A stretch of 24,934 bases of DNA from Anaerolineae bacterium (lineage in GTDB: Bacteria; Chloroflexota; Anaerolineae; Aggregatilineales; Phototrophicaceae), in assembly GCA_014379235.1 (NCBI GenBank), contig JACMMD010000833.1, positions 1 to 24,934 of the forward strand, written 5' to 3'. The position numbers and the translations under genes were made by a program. Positions 1 through 6,347 of the stretch are shown one piece after another. Below the pieces are notes generated by a model, which was not told the origin of the DNA, did no database searches, and worked only from the letters and a program-made list of their open reading frames with translations. Each line of letters starts with the position of its first letter. Positions within the stretch are counted from its first letter, which is position 1.

Positions 1-21
1 AAGATGAGATGGATGAGGAAA

Positions 22-45
22 CAAAAAACCGCTTCAACAGCGGTT
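22..45 (-). terminator. Intrinsic terminator of the tRNA-Glu gene
   Basis: Read on the minus strand, a 7-bp stem AACCGCT / AGCGGTT with a 5-base loop is followed by a run of T (A run at 23-28 on the plus strand). It lies about 45 bases past the 3' end of the tRNA, so it most likely ends the tRNA transcript. A second, weaker hairpin (AACAC / GTGTT, 54-68) lies between the two. Confidence 0.75.
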
Positions 46-88
46 CGGGAAGTAACACTTCCGGTGTTTCAAGTGGTGGTACGTTTCT

Positions 89-161
89 TGACCCCAACGG
101 GACTCGAACCCGTGTTTTGGCCTTGAAAGGGCCACGTCCTAGGCCGCTAGACGATGGGGCC
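89..161 (-). tRNA. tRNA-Glu (anticodon UUC)
   Basis: The 73 bases on the minus strand fold as a full cloverleaf. The acceptor stem is GGCCCCA / TGGGGTC with one G-T pair, and the D stem is GTC / GAC. The anticodon stem TGGCC / GGCCA encloses loop CTTTCAA with anticodon TTC. The variable loop has 4 bases, and the T arm ACGGG-TTCGAGT-CCCGT is canonical. The discriminator base is A and CCA is not encoded, so CCA must be added enzymatically. Anticodon UUC reads GAA and GAG (glutamate). A recognisable promoter lies just upstream and a terminator downstream, so it appears to be a single-gene transcription unit. Confidence 0.97.
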
Positions 162-171
162 GAATGGGAAC

Positions 172-201
172 AGTTTACCAAAGCCCACACACTGGCGTCA
201 A
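172..201 (-). promoter_or_regulatory. Sigma70-type promoter of tRNA-Glu
   Basis: On the minus strand TTGACG (196-201) and TAAACT (172-177) are separated by 18 bases, close to the consensus TTGACA-17-TATAAT. The -10 box ends 10 bases before the mature tRNA 5' end, so the 5' leader would be very short. This is one of the two most consensus-like promoters in the window. Confidence 0.7.
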
Positions 202-231
202 GTTGCAATATATGAGACGACATCTGAGCGC

Positions 232-936
232 TCAGCTTGCAGATGACTCCATGCCGCAGCACGTCCGAAAACGTTCATCATCTCCCGGCTTCCACAGCCC
301 AAGCCGTTTGCGGATAGCCAGCACCTTTTCAAGCTGTTGCGAAGGAATAACCCGTATGCCACCCGGCATTTGTGCGGCCATGTATAGAATCCTTGCGCTG
401 TGTTCCAAGCTTTCGAGGCGCAAATAAGCATCCCACAGAGTCGCTGCTACCGTTAACGAGCCATGATGTGAAAGCATAATCGCATCATGCTCAACGATTA
501 GTTGGCTGATTGCGTCAAGGTTCTCACTGCTGGCGGGTGTCGCGTAGGGGATCGTCGGCACAAGACCGAGCAGCATGACCATTTCCGGCAAGATACACTG
601 CTGAAAATCGTAACCAACGAGTGTCAATGCCACTGCTGTTGGTGGATGAGCATGAACCACGCCCTGCACATCGGCGCGCTGTTTGTAACATTCGAGGTGC
701 ATAGCCAATTCTGAAGTCGGGCGTGATTGGTCGTTGGCAGTTTTTCCGTCATCAATGTTGACGATCATAAGCTGATCGGGATTCATAAAGCCTTTGGCTG
801 ATCCGCTCGGTGTTGCTAATATCCGCTCAGGGTCGAGGCGTGCTGTAAGGTTGCCGCTCTTGCCGTCAATATAGCCGTTCTGGTGCATCAAACGGCCCAC
901 CAAACACATCTGTTCTCGTAGTTCAAGTTCGTTCAT
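232..936 (-). CDS. Class II aldolase/adducin family protein
   Basis: The protein has 234 residues, the usual length for the zinc-dependent class II aldolase family (L-fuculose-1-phosphate aldolase, L-ribulose-5-phosphate 4-epimerase, methylthioribulose-1-phosphate dehydratase). Visible hallmarks are GNL at 28-30 and TPSG at 42-45 in the phosphate-binding region, the catalytic Glu76 in TSELAMH, and the zinc-binding histidines His95 and His97 (HAHPP) and His157 (SHHG). The fold is therefore well supported, but the substrate cannot be chosen from sequence alone. The C-terminus is short and ends in an unusual CC-containing tail. It starts with ATG, and no Shine-Dalgarno sequence is seen. A TAGAAT box lies only 9 bases upstream of the ATG, so a leaderless transcript is possible. 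The gene follows the signalling operon by 37 bases with no terminator between them, so read-through is also possible. Confidence 0.9.
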   Translation of the reverse strand: MNELELREQMCLVGRLMHQNGYIDGKSGNLTARLDPERILATPSGSAKGFMNPDQLMIVNIDDGKTANDQSRPTSELAMHLECYKQRADVQGVVHAHPPTAVALTLVGYDFQQCILPEMVMLLGLVPTIPYATPASSENLDAISQLIVEHDAIMLSHHGSLTVAATLWDAYLRLESLEHSARILYMAAQMPGGIRVIPSQQLEKVLAIRKRLGLWKPGDDERFRTCCGMESSAS

Positions 937-945
937 ATAGAGCTT

Positions 946-951
946 ATTCTA
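946..951 (-). promoter_or_regulatory. Candidate -10 box, possibly for a leaderless aldolase mRNA
   Basis: TAGAAT on the minus strand ends 9 bases before the ATG at 936. At that spacing transcription would begin at or within a few bases of the start codon, which agrees with the lack of a ribosome binding site. No convincing -35 is present, so this is an inference from one hexamer. Confidence 0.35.
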
Positions 952-973
952 GGGTCGCAAACTGTATTGGATA

Positions 974-2104
974 TTAATTCGAGTTCGTGTCAAGTGATGG
1001 CAGCATGAAGGAGAAAGTTGTCAAGCCTGTCGATTCTTCCGAACGCGCAGTGAATTCGCCAGCGTGTGCCCGAGCTACCCAATACACAAAAGGGATGCCC
1101 ATCGCCACACTGGTTCGACTGCCCTTCTGCCTACCTTCCCAATGCGGGGCACGCAGAACGATTTGTTCCTCAAGTCCCGGTACAATGGCACGTCCGCTGT
1201 CTGTGAAACGAATCAAGATCATGCTGCTATCGGCCTGTGCGCTGACGTGCAGATGATCGCCTCGCATCGTAAACTTGACAACGTTGTCCAACAACGCAAT
1301 GAATGCCCGTTCGACCAAAGCGCTGTCGCAGATGGCAAGAAGACAGCCTGCGTCGGGCAAGGTGGTTTCAATACGTACAAACTTGGCTTCTAATAAGGGC
1401 TTCTGTGAAGTCAGCGCCTTCCGCAGCAGCAGGGTTAGATCGGTTTTCGAGAGGCGTAAATCAAATTCACCTGTTTCCAAACGGGCAAGATCGACTAAAT
1501 CACTGACGATATATAGTTGGCGATAGGCAGCGTCCAATGCGCCATGAAGCAACTGCATCATGTCAGCGTATTCATTCTGCATCACTTCGCTCATGCCGAA
1601 GATTGAGACAACCGCTTCCAGACTGCTAACAACGGTAGAAATCGGACTACGTAAGTCATGGCTGAGTAAGGCCGCCGCGCCGCGAACTTCATCTGGCGTG
1701 TCGCCAAGCAGTCGATGTGATATGGACACTGTGCCAATCTGATCGTCCGAATGCGGATTGGCTAACCATTGAGAGACCGCTGTCCAATCAAGGGGCTGAT
1801 CCATCACTACATCCGCGCCCGCCGAAAGTGCCGCCGCCATCAGCGTGGAATTCGTGAGATTGAGCGCCACAAGTGGAATTTGTGAAGCCGCGCATTTGAG
1901 CCGCCGACAGACTTCGATACCGTCGTATTCAGGGTTGGCGATTGCAACGAAAAACGCAGTAAGGGAATTCGCCCCTGCGAAGATCAGGGCTTCGTCTGAA
2001 GTTTGCAGCGAATGAAGTTCGTATCCAAGCCGTTTGAGGTTCGCCCGCAGCGGTTCGACTAGCTCTGGCGCACCGTTGCTCACCAAAATGAGGTTGGCGG
2101 TCAC
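974..2104 (-). CDS. Kinase-like protein: pseudo-receiver, intact histidine box, degenerate ATP-binding domain
   Basis: The protein has 376 residues and no membrane segment. Residues 3-115 have a receiver fold, but all conserved residues are lost: the acidic pair is Ser9-Asn10, the phospho-acceptor position is Ala54 (in AIANPEYDG), and the conserved Lys is Gln103. Residues 140-215 form a dimerisation/phosphotransfer domain with a good H box, SHDLRSPIS, giving His149. Residues 225-370 resemble the HATPase_c domain. The N box keeps Asn274 (LLDNVVKFT), but G1 is DSGRAI instead of DxGxGI and G2 is SVAMGIPF instead of GTGLGLAI. ATP binding is therefore doubtful, and His149 may be phosphorylated by a partner. 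The start is GTG, overlapping the stop codon of the cyclase gene upstream (GTGA), a sign of translational coupling. It is the last gene of a four-gene operon. Confidence 0.88.
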   Translation of the reverse strand: MTANLILVSNGAPELVEPLRANLKRLGYELHSLQTSDEALIFAGANSLTAFFVAIANPEYDGIEVCRRLKCAASQIPLVALNLTNSTLMAAALSAGADVVMDQPLDWTAVSQWLANPHSDDQIGTVSISHRLLGDTPDEVRGAAALLSHDLRSPISTVVSSLEAVVSIFGMSEVMQNEYADMMQLLHGALDAAYRQLYIVSDLVDLARLETGEFDLRLSKTDLTLLLRKALTSQKPLLEAKFVRIETTLPDAGCLLAICDSALVERAFIALLDNVVKFTMRGDHLHVSAQADSSMILIRFTDSGRAIVPGLEEQIVLRAPHWEGRQKGSRTSVAMGIPFVYWVARAHAGEFTARSEESTGLTTFSFMLPSLDTNSN

Positions 2105-3141
2105 GCCAACAGCTCCACCACTTCATAAGCCATCACTGGCTCAGACCGTCCTTTGACCGTCAACGAGCCGATCATCTTGGCGTTAACTTCCTTGAGTACC
2201 CGCGCATAGGTCGCCTCGCTGACAAGGATTTGACTGCTGCGAGCCAGCCCTTGCAGCCGTGCTGCGAGATTGACCGTATCACCTACCGCCGTAAAATCCA
2301 TGATCTCTGATGTACCGACATTACCAACAACGGCCATGCCGCTATGGATACCGAAATTGATACGCATCCGGTAGCGCGCTTCAAAACCCTTGTAAAACTC
2401 TGGCAACGCCTCGCGGATGTCCAACGCCGATTTCACCGCTCGCAGCGCGTGATCGGATTGCTCTAACGGCGTATTGAACAACGCCATCACGCCGTCGCCG
2501 ATGAACTTATCTACTGTGCCCGCATGTTCCAAAATGATGCGAACAACCAGAGAATGATACATGTTGAGGATGCTCAACAGCTTTTCCGGTTCAGCGCGCT
2601 CCGAGATACCTGTGAAGTTTTCCAAATCCGTGAAAAGAACGGTCACTTCCTGCAAACGTCCACCAAGCGCAACTTGCGCTGGATTAGCCAGCAGTTGCTC
2701 AACCACCGCAGGCGAAACGAAACGCTCGAACGTGCTGCGGATCATTTGTTGTGTTTCACGCAGTCCATCGGTTTCAACCTTCGCGCGCAAACGGGTCTGA
2801 ATACGCGCCTTCAATTCGCGTGGATTAAACGGCTTCGTCAGGTAATCATCCGCTCCCGAACCCAAGCCCTGAACCCGCGCTTCAACATCGGCCATCGCCG
2901 TGAGCATCAACACCGGAATCTGCGCCGTAGCCGAATCACCTTTGAGAATCGCGCACACGGCGAAGCCGGACATACCCGGCATATTTACGTCGAGAATTAC
3001 AAGGTCTGGCAGCGCAGCCTGAGTGAGGGCGATTGTTTTAGGCCCATCTGCCGACTCGATTATCTCGTGCCCCATGCCCTCTAAAATATCTCGAATTAGC
3101 TGGCGGTTATCTTCGTTATCGTCAGCGACCAGAATCTTCAA
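2101..3141 (-). CDS. Response regulator with class III adenylate cyclase output
   Basis: The protein has 346 residues. Residues 1-118 are a receiver domain with acidic pair Asp7-Asp8, phospho-acceptor Asp51 (ILDVNMPG), Thr81 and Lys103 (LTKPF), so it should be phosphorylatable. A linker with STFERFVSP (136-144) leads to a class III nucleotide cyclase domain at about 164-340. Metal-binding Asp172 (LFTDLENFT) and Asp216 (DKFIGDG) are present, as are the purine-specifying pair Lys212/Thr284, typical of ATP use, and the transition-state residues Asn291 and Arg295 (VNLAAR). All residues needed for cAMP synthesis are therefore visible. The start is TTG, supported by GAGGA (3147-3151). It lies 15 bases after the CheY-like gene and overlaps the next gene by 4 bases. 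The likely role is to turn phosphorelay output into a cAMP signal. The partner kinase is inferred from the operon. Confidence 0.93.
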   Translation of the reverse strand: MKILVADDNEDNRQLIRDILEGMGHEIIESADGPKTIALTQAALPDLVILDVNMPGMSGFAVCAILKGDSATAQIPVLMLTAMADVEARVQGLGSGADDYLTKPFNPRELKARIQTRLRAKVETDGLRETQQMIRSTFERFVSPAVVEQLLANPAQVALGGRLQEVTVLFTDLENFTGISERAEPEKLLSILNMYHSLVVRIILEHAGTVDKFIGDGVMALFNTPLEQSDHALRAVKSALDIREALPEFYKGFEARYRMRINFGIHSGMAVVGNVGTSEIMDFTAVGDTVNLAARLQGLARSSQILVSEATYARVLKEVNAKMIGSLTVKGRSEPVMAYEVVELLA

Positions 3142-3146
3142 AATCG

Positions 3147-3151
3147 TCCTC
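3147..3151 (-). promoter_or_regulatory. Ribosome binding site that fixes the TTG start of the cyclase
   Basis: GAGGA on the minus strand sits 5 bases before TTG at 3139-3141. No ATG in the right place would keep the N-terminal strand of the receiver domain (KILVADDNE), so this site decides the start. Confidence 0.65.
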
Positions 3152-3156
3152 GTAGA

Positions 3157-3525
3157 TTAGCTGATGTATTTAGAAAGCTTGCTGGCTAACTCGCGCAAGT
3201 CAATTGGCTTGGAGACGTAATCATCGCAGCCTGCTTCTAAAGCGCGCTCACGATCACCAACCATCGCATGGGCGGTGAGCGCAATGATGGGGATATGCTG
3301 TAGTTCAGGGTCGGATTTAATCGTGCGCGAGGCCGTCCAACCGTCCATCAATGGCAGTGATAAGTCCATCAGGATAAGGTCAGGCCGTTCACTTGCTGCC
3401 ATCTCCACGCCCTGTTCGCCATCAAACGCCTGAACGATGTCATACTCCAACGACTGCAACACGTCCGAAATTAACGTCATGTTGTCAGGATTGTCTTCAA
3501 CGACCAGAATGCGCCCGTTACTCAT
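3157..3525 (-). CDS. Single-domain (CheY-like) response regulator
   Basis: The protein has 122 residues, a stand-alone receiver domain without any output domain. The acidic pair is Glu10-Asp11, the phospho-acceptor is Asp54 (LILMDLSLP), Thr84 lies in ALTA, and the conserved Lys lies in YVSKPID near residue 107. All catalytic residues are intact. It starts with ATG 2 bases after the stop of the membrane kinase gene and is followed after 15 bases by the receiver-cyclase gene, so it is certainly cotranscribed. Such proteins act as diffusible phosphate carriers or bind partner proteins. Here it could pass phosphate between the two incomplete kinases and the cyclase. That is inferred from gene order, not seen in the protein itself. 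Confidence 0.93.
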   Translation of the reverse strand: MSNGRILVVEDNPDNMTLISDVLQSLEYDIVQAFDGEQGVEMAASERPDLILMDLSLPLMDGWTASRTIKSDPELQHIPIIALTAHAMVGDRERALEAGCDDYVSKPIDLRELASKLSKYIS

Positions 3526-3527
3526 CT

Positions 3528-5039
3528 TTAAATAAAGTCTCCCCGGTTAATATTACAGCATCGAAACTGAGCGTCAACTGCTGGATACTCAATTAGCAAC
3601 CTCACAGGGCGCATTGCGGGTTCCGTTGTAGGCACATTTTGCGGTGGACTGACTGTAGGTAATGCCGCTTTTGAGTTTTCCGACATTGATTTCTGGTGCA
3701 CGGGCAGCGCGACAAAAAAGGTACTGCCCTCTCCGAGCGCACTTTTTACCCAGATCGACCCTTCATGTAATTCGATCAATTTTTTCGCAATCGCTAAACC
3801 TAACCCCGTGCCTTCAACATGCGCGGCGCGCACACTGTCGGCCCGCCCGAATTCCTCAAATATACGCGCTTGATCTTCGGGAGCGATGCCGATGCCCGTA
3901 TCGGTCACGGTAATGATAATCCAATTGCCATCGCTCAACCACCCGATAAAGGGCAGCTTAAAGGTTGTTGATGTCCCGCGCTCCACAAGGATCAAGATCG
4001 CGTCAATGGTGATTGACCCTTGTTGGGTGAACTTGATCGCATTCGTCAGCAGGTTCGTGAGTACCTGCTGAATACGCCCTTCATCGCCATACAGTGACGG
4101 TAAGCTCGGCTCGGCGTTGACCTTGATCGCCAGACCTTTACGTGTGTAATCCGCCTCGACGCCGATAACCGCTTGCTCAATGATACGCTCGATATGAAAA
4201 ACGCTGGTTTCAAGGTTGATGCGCCCGGTTTCGATCTTGCTCAAATCCAGTACGTTGTTAATAAGCTCCAACAAATATCTGCCGTTTCGATGAATTTTTT
4301 CAAGCCGGTCAAGCTGAGTTGCGTCCAATTCGCCATAGATGCCGCTCTGCAATAACTCACTGTAGCCCACGATAGAATTCAGCGGAGTACGCAGTTCCAG
4401 CCCCATATTGGAGAGAAACAGGCTCTTGGATTGGCTGGCCGTTTGTAGTTCCTGAGTCAAGCGCTCGACCAGAGTCTTCTGCCTCTGCAACTCGACAATG
4501 GCCTGCTGATGATTGCGTTGAGTGCCACGCGAGTCGTCGCTGACGCGGCTTAACGGCTCACGCAGATAGGTTTGCAGCGCAAACCGCGCTGTCCAACCTG
4601 CTGCGACTACGGTCAATATCTGGCTTATATTTGCCAGCAAATCGACAGGCATCCTGCTCCCAAATGCCGGAGTCAGAAGGAAATAGAACACATCAGCCAC
4701 CAGCGCGGCGATTAACAGCCCACAAAAAAGCTGTGTCCGTGCCGCTCCAGACATTACTCGCTCACTAAATCTGAACATCATCCAAGCGTAGAATACAACC
4801 GCTGCCCACAATGCTATCGACAACAGCCGCGCTGTGATTCCTATAATGCGGTCATCCAGCCGAAAGAGATACAGTGCTCCCCAGATCGCCAGCACAGCGC
4901 ACAGCCCCGCGAATAGACTGTGTGACCGCCAGCCTTCCGACTGGCCCCAAACGAGCAGCAGCGCACCGCCGGCCAATGCCAGAGTCAACAAACTTAGGAG
5001 CGCAACTATCCAACTAGTGAACCCTGAAAACAAGTCCAT
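3528..5039 (-). CDS. Membrane histidine kinase lacking the phospho-accepting histidine
   Basis: Counted from the ATG at 5039 the protein has 503 residues. Five hydrophobic segments (about 10-32, 40-59, 69-90, 103-125, 133-156) form a membrane sensor, followed by a probable coiled coil at 173-203. The DHp helix reads NMGLELRTPLN where the family has NMSHELRTPLN. Leu214 (codon CTG, 4398-4400) replaces the His. The ATPase domain is complete: N box with Asn333 (NLLTNAIKFT), G1 DTGIGIAPED at 380-389, F box FEEFGR and G2 GTGLGLAIAKKL at about 411. The C-terminal 55 residues form a Pro/Ser-rich tail with no receiver domain. An alternative TTG start at 5075 would add 12 residues, but a TATACT box at 5081-5086 would place the transcript start near it, favouring ATG 5039. 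It is first in the operon. Confidence 0.9.
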   Translation of the reverse strand: MDLFSGFTSWIVALLSLLTLALAGGALLLVWGQSEGWRSHSLFAGLCAVLAIWGALYLFRLDDRIIGITARLLSIALWAAVVFYAWMMFRFSERVMSGAARTQLFCGLLIAALVADVFYFLLTPAFGSRMPVDLLANISQILTVVAAGWTARFALQTYLREPLSRVSDDSRGTQRNHQQAIVELQRQKTLVERLTQELQTASQSKSLFLSNMGLELRTPLNSIVGYSELLQSGIYGELDATQLDRLEKIHRNGRYLLELINNVLDLSKIETGRINLETSVFHIERIIEQAVIGVEADYTRKGLAIKVNAEPSLPSLYGDEGRIQQVLTNLLTNAIKFTQQGSITIDAILILVERGTSTTFKLPFIGWLSDGNWIIITVTDTGIGIAPEDQARIFEEFGRADSVRAAHVEGTGLGLAIAKKLIELHEGSIWVKSALGEGSTFFVALPVHQKSMSENSKAALPTVSPPQNVPTTEPAMRPVRLLIEYPAVDAQFRCCNINRGDFI

Positions 5040-5080
5040 AACAAGCGTACCATTCGTCCGCACACATGGCCACAAACCAT

Positions 5081-5086
5081 AGTATA
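5081..5086 (-). promoter_or_regulatory. Candidate -10 box of the four-gene signalling operon
   Basis: TATACT on the minus strand lies 41 bases before the ATG at 5039, inside an AT-rich stretch (5080-5091) directly after the terminator of the upstream unit. No clear -35 box is seen at 16-18 bases. The expected transcript start near 5074 supports the ATG start of the kinase rather than the upstream TTG. Confidence 0.45.
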
Positions 5087-5112
5087 TATTAAGCCAGCTT
5101 TACGCACATCTC

Positions 5113-5149
5113 AAAAAAGCGCGGTGTCTGTAATAGACACCGCGCTTTT
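5113..5149 (-). terminator. Strong intrinsic terminator, possibly bidirectional
   Basis: A perfect 15-bp stem, AAAAGCGCGGTGTCT / AGACACCGCGCTTTT (5115-5129 and 5135-5149), has a 5-base loop, GTAAT. A-rich and T-rich ends on both sides give a T tract in either direction. It lies 40 bases past the zinc-ribbon gene and ends the lepB unit before the kinase operon promoter. It is the most stable-looking hairpin in the window. Confidence 0.88.
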
Positions 5150-5189
5150 GATGGTTTCGGTTGAAAAATACGCCGCAGCACAAGAGCGG

Positions 5190-5477
5190 CTAGGGCTTCA
5201 AACGCCGGACGTTATCCGCTTCTAGCGTATCGGGCTGGCTGCGCTTGGCCCCCTTGCGATCAGGGGCGCGTGTCGGCTCAGACTCACCGATGAGCGCTTC
5301 GATACGCATCACCGCTTCACGGTCAAATTCCTGGAAGCCGCATACATCACACGTCCATAACAGCACATCGGGAACGCTGACCGGCATGTTACCGATCATC
5401 CGCATGTACGTCGCCTGCGAGGGCTGGTAATGACCGATATGACAGTATGAGCACACGTAAGGCGATTTGTCGGTCAT
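5190..5477 (-). CDS. Small zinc-ribbon protein (YgiT-type zinc finger)
   Basis: From the chosen ATG the protein has 95 residues. Two CxxC knuckles, Cys9/Cys12 (CSYC) and Cys43/Cys46 (CDVC), are spaced 30 residues apart, as in YgiT-type zinc fingers found in MqsA-like antitoxins and in many small stand-alone proteins. The C-terminal 35 residues are charged and probably disordered. There is no helix-turn-helix domain and no toxin gene beside it, so an antitoxin role is unsupported. The longest reading frame begins at 5510 inside lepB, but the ATG at 5477 has a strong GGAGAGG site 5 bases upstream and leaves 25 bases after the lepB stop, so this start is preferred. The gene is cotranscribed with lepB and followed by a strong terminator. 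Confidence 0.8.
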   Translation of the reverse strand: MTDKSPYVCSYCHIGHYQPSQATYMRMIGNMPVSVPDVLLWTCDVCGFQEFDREAVMRIEALIGESEPTRAPDRKGAKRSQPDTLEADNVRRLKP

Positions 5478-5481
5478 TTCG

Positions 5482-5489
5482 TCCTCTCC
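5482..5489 (-). promoter_or_regulatory. Ribosome binding site that decides the zinc-ribbon gene start
   Basis: GGAGAGGA on the minus strand sits 4 bases before the ATG at 5475-5477. It is among the best Shine-Dalgarno sequences in the window and argues against the two upstream ATG codons at 5510 and 5495. Confidence 0.75.
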
Positions 5490-5502
5490 ATTCATGAAGT
5501 AA

Positions 5503-6138
5503 CTAGTCATCAGGGTAGGCGATGTGGGTTACAAGTCCCCACTCTGACGGCGGCCAATAACGGACAAGCGCCTCGCCAACGATAAACTGCCGGTTTACCG
5601 TCCCGAAAGCGCGCGAATCGCTGCTATGGTTACGGTTATCGCCCATAACGAAATATTCATCCGGGCCGAGCGTCCACACGTCATCACGGCAGCGTCCGGG
5701 TTCGCAAGGTTCATTGATATAGGGTTCATCGAGCTGGACATCGTTTACATACACCAGCGTATCGCGGATTTCGACAGTATCGCCCGGCAGACCAATCACA
5801 CGCTTAATGTAATCTTCTTCGGGATTGCCCGGATAATGGAAGACCACAATGTCGCCGCGCTGCGGCTGGTCAAGCAGATAGTTCAAACGACTGACAATCA
5901 AGAATTCGCCCGTATGGAAGTTCGGCTGCATACTGGGGCCTTGAACGATGAAACGCGCACTGGCCAAATTCACCAGCGAATAGATCGCGGCGATCAGCAC
6001 CAGCGTGTCGATGATTTCACGCATAAAGCTGCGACGCTGGAGTTTAGGGCGTGGCGTCGTCACTTCGGCAGTGTCCGCATACTGCTGCGGTGCTTGAACT
6101 TGCGGTTGTGCAGTCGGTTGGGTTGAAATTTCTTGCAA
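5503..6138 (-). CDS. lepB: Signal peptidase I
   Basis: The protein has 211 residues. A Gln/Pro-rich N-terminal tail of about 35 residues precedes one membrane anchor (about 42-62), and the catalytic domain follows on the outer face of the membrane. The catalytic Ser69 lies in QGPSMQPN and the general base Lys112 in YIKRVIGLPGD. Box E, MGDNRNHSSDSRAFG, lies at 165-179. It cleaves signal peptides from exported preproteins. The size matches the short Gram-positive-like type with a single anchor. The start is taken as TTG at 6138, because an in-frame TAG lies 15 bases upstream and the next Met (residue 39) would begin just before the anchor. No Shine-Dalgarno site is visible. A good promoter lies 43 bases upstream, and the zinc-ribbon gene follows in the same transcript. 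Confidence 0.96.
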   Translation of the reverse strand: MQEISTQPTAQPQVQAPQQYADTAEVTTPRPKLQRRSFMREIIDTLVLIAAIYSLVNLASARFIVQGPSMQPNFHTGEFLIVSRLNYLLDQPQRGDIVVFHYPGNPEEDYIKRVIGLPGDTVEIRDTLVYVNDVQLDEPYINEPCEPGRCRDDVWTLGPDEYFVMGDNRNHSSDSRAFGTVNRQFIVGEALVRYWPPSEWGLVTHIAYPDD

Positions 6139-6180
6139 GATGTGGGCTGGCTATCAATCTAAAAACGATCAAGTTTATTC

Positions 6181-6209
6181 ATTATAGACCTGTCGCCTAG
6201 AACGAACAA
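6181..6209 (-). promoter_or_regulatory. Promoter of the lepB unit
   Basis: On the minus strand a perfect TATAAT (6181-6186) has TTGTTC (6204-6209) 17 bases upstream. The predicted transcript start near 6174 gives a leader of about 36 bases before the TTG start. It is divergent from the receiver-GAF-cyclase gene at 6348. Confidence 0.65.
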
Positions 6210-6294
6210 TGTGCATTTGAAGAGCGTTTGCCGCGTCAATAATTTTCTAATGGTCTGCCCAGACGAATTCAATGCGAAAAACCGCACTTCTACA

Positions 6295-6300
6295 TATACT
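6295..6300 (+). promoter_or_regulatory. Candidate -10 box of the receiver-GAF-cyclase gene
   Basis: TATACT on the plus strand lies 47 bases before the TTG start at 6348, giving a leader of about 40 bases. No good -35 is visible. The divergent region 6139-6347 holds this box and the lepB promoter; I see no gene in it. Confidence 0.4.
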
Positions 6301-6337
6301 AAAGGCAGTAGTACATTCCGAAATATACCGTAACAAC

Positions 6338-6341
6338 GAGG
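6338..6341 (+). promoter_or_regulatory. Ribosome binding site supporting a TTG start
   Basis: GAGG lies 6 bases before the TTG at 6348-6350. No in-frame ATG precedes the first receiver strand (ERILVVDD), so this short site supports TTG as the true start. Confidence 0.6.
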
Positions 6342-6347
6342 CAATAC

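Noticed and set aside
54..68. Small hairpin between the tRNA and its terminator
   Set aside because: Only 5 bp, without a T run; it may help 3' processing but cannot be supported as a separate feature.
2524..3084. A 186-codon open frame on the plus strand opposite the receiver-cyclase gene
   Set aside because: Shadow of a well-supported gene; no domain and no promoter or ribosome binding site.
5190..5477. YgiT-type zinc finger considered as an MqsA-like antitoxin
   Set aside because: No helix-turn-helix domain and no adjacent toxin gene; the neighbour is signal peptidase I.
6159..6344. A 61-codon open frame on the minus strand between lepB and the receiver-GAF-cyclase gene
   Set aside because: It covers the divergent promoter region, including the lepB TATAAT box, has no ribosome binding site, and does not look like a protein.
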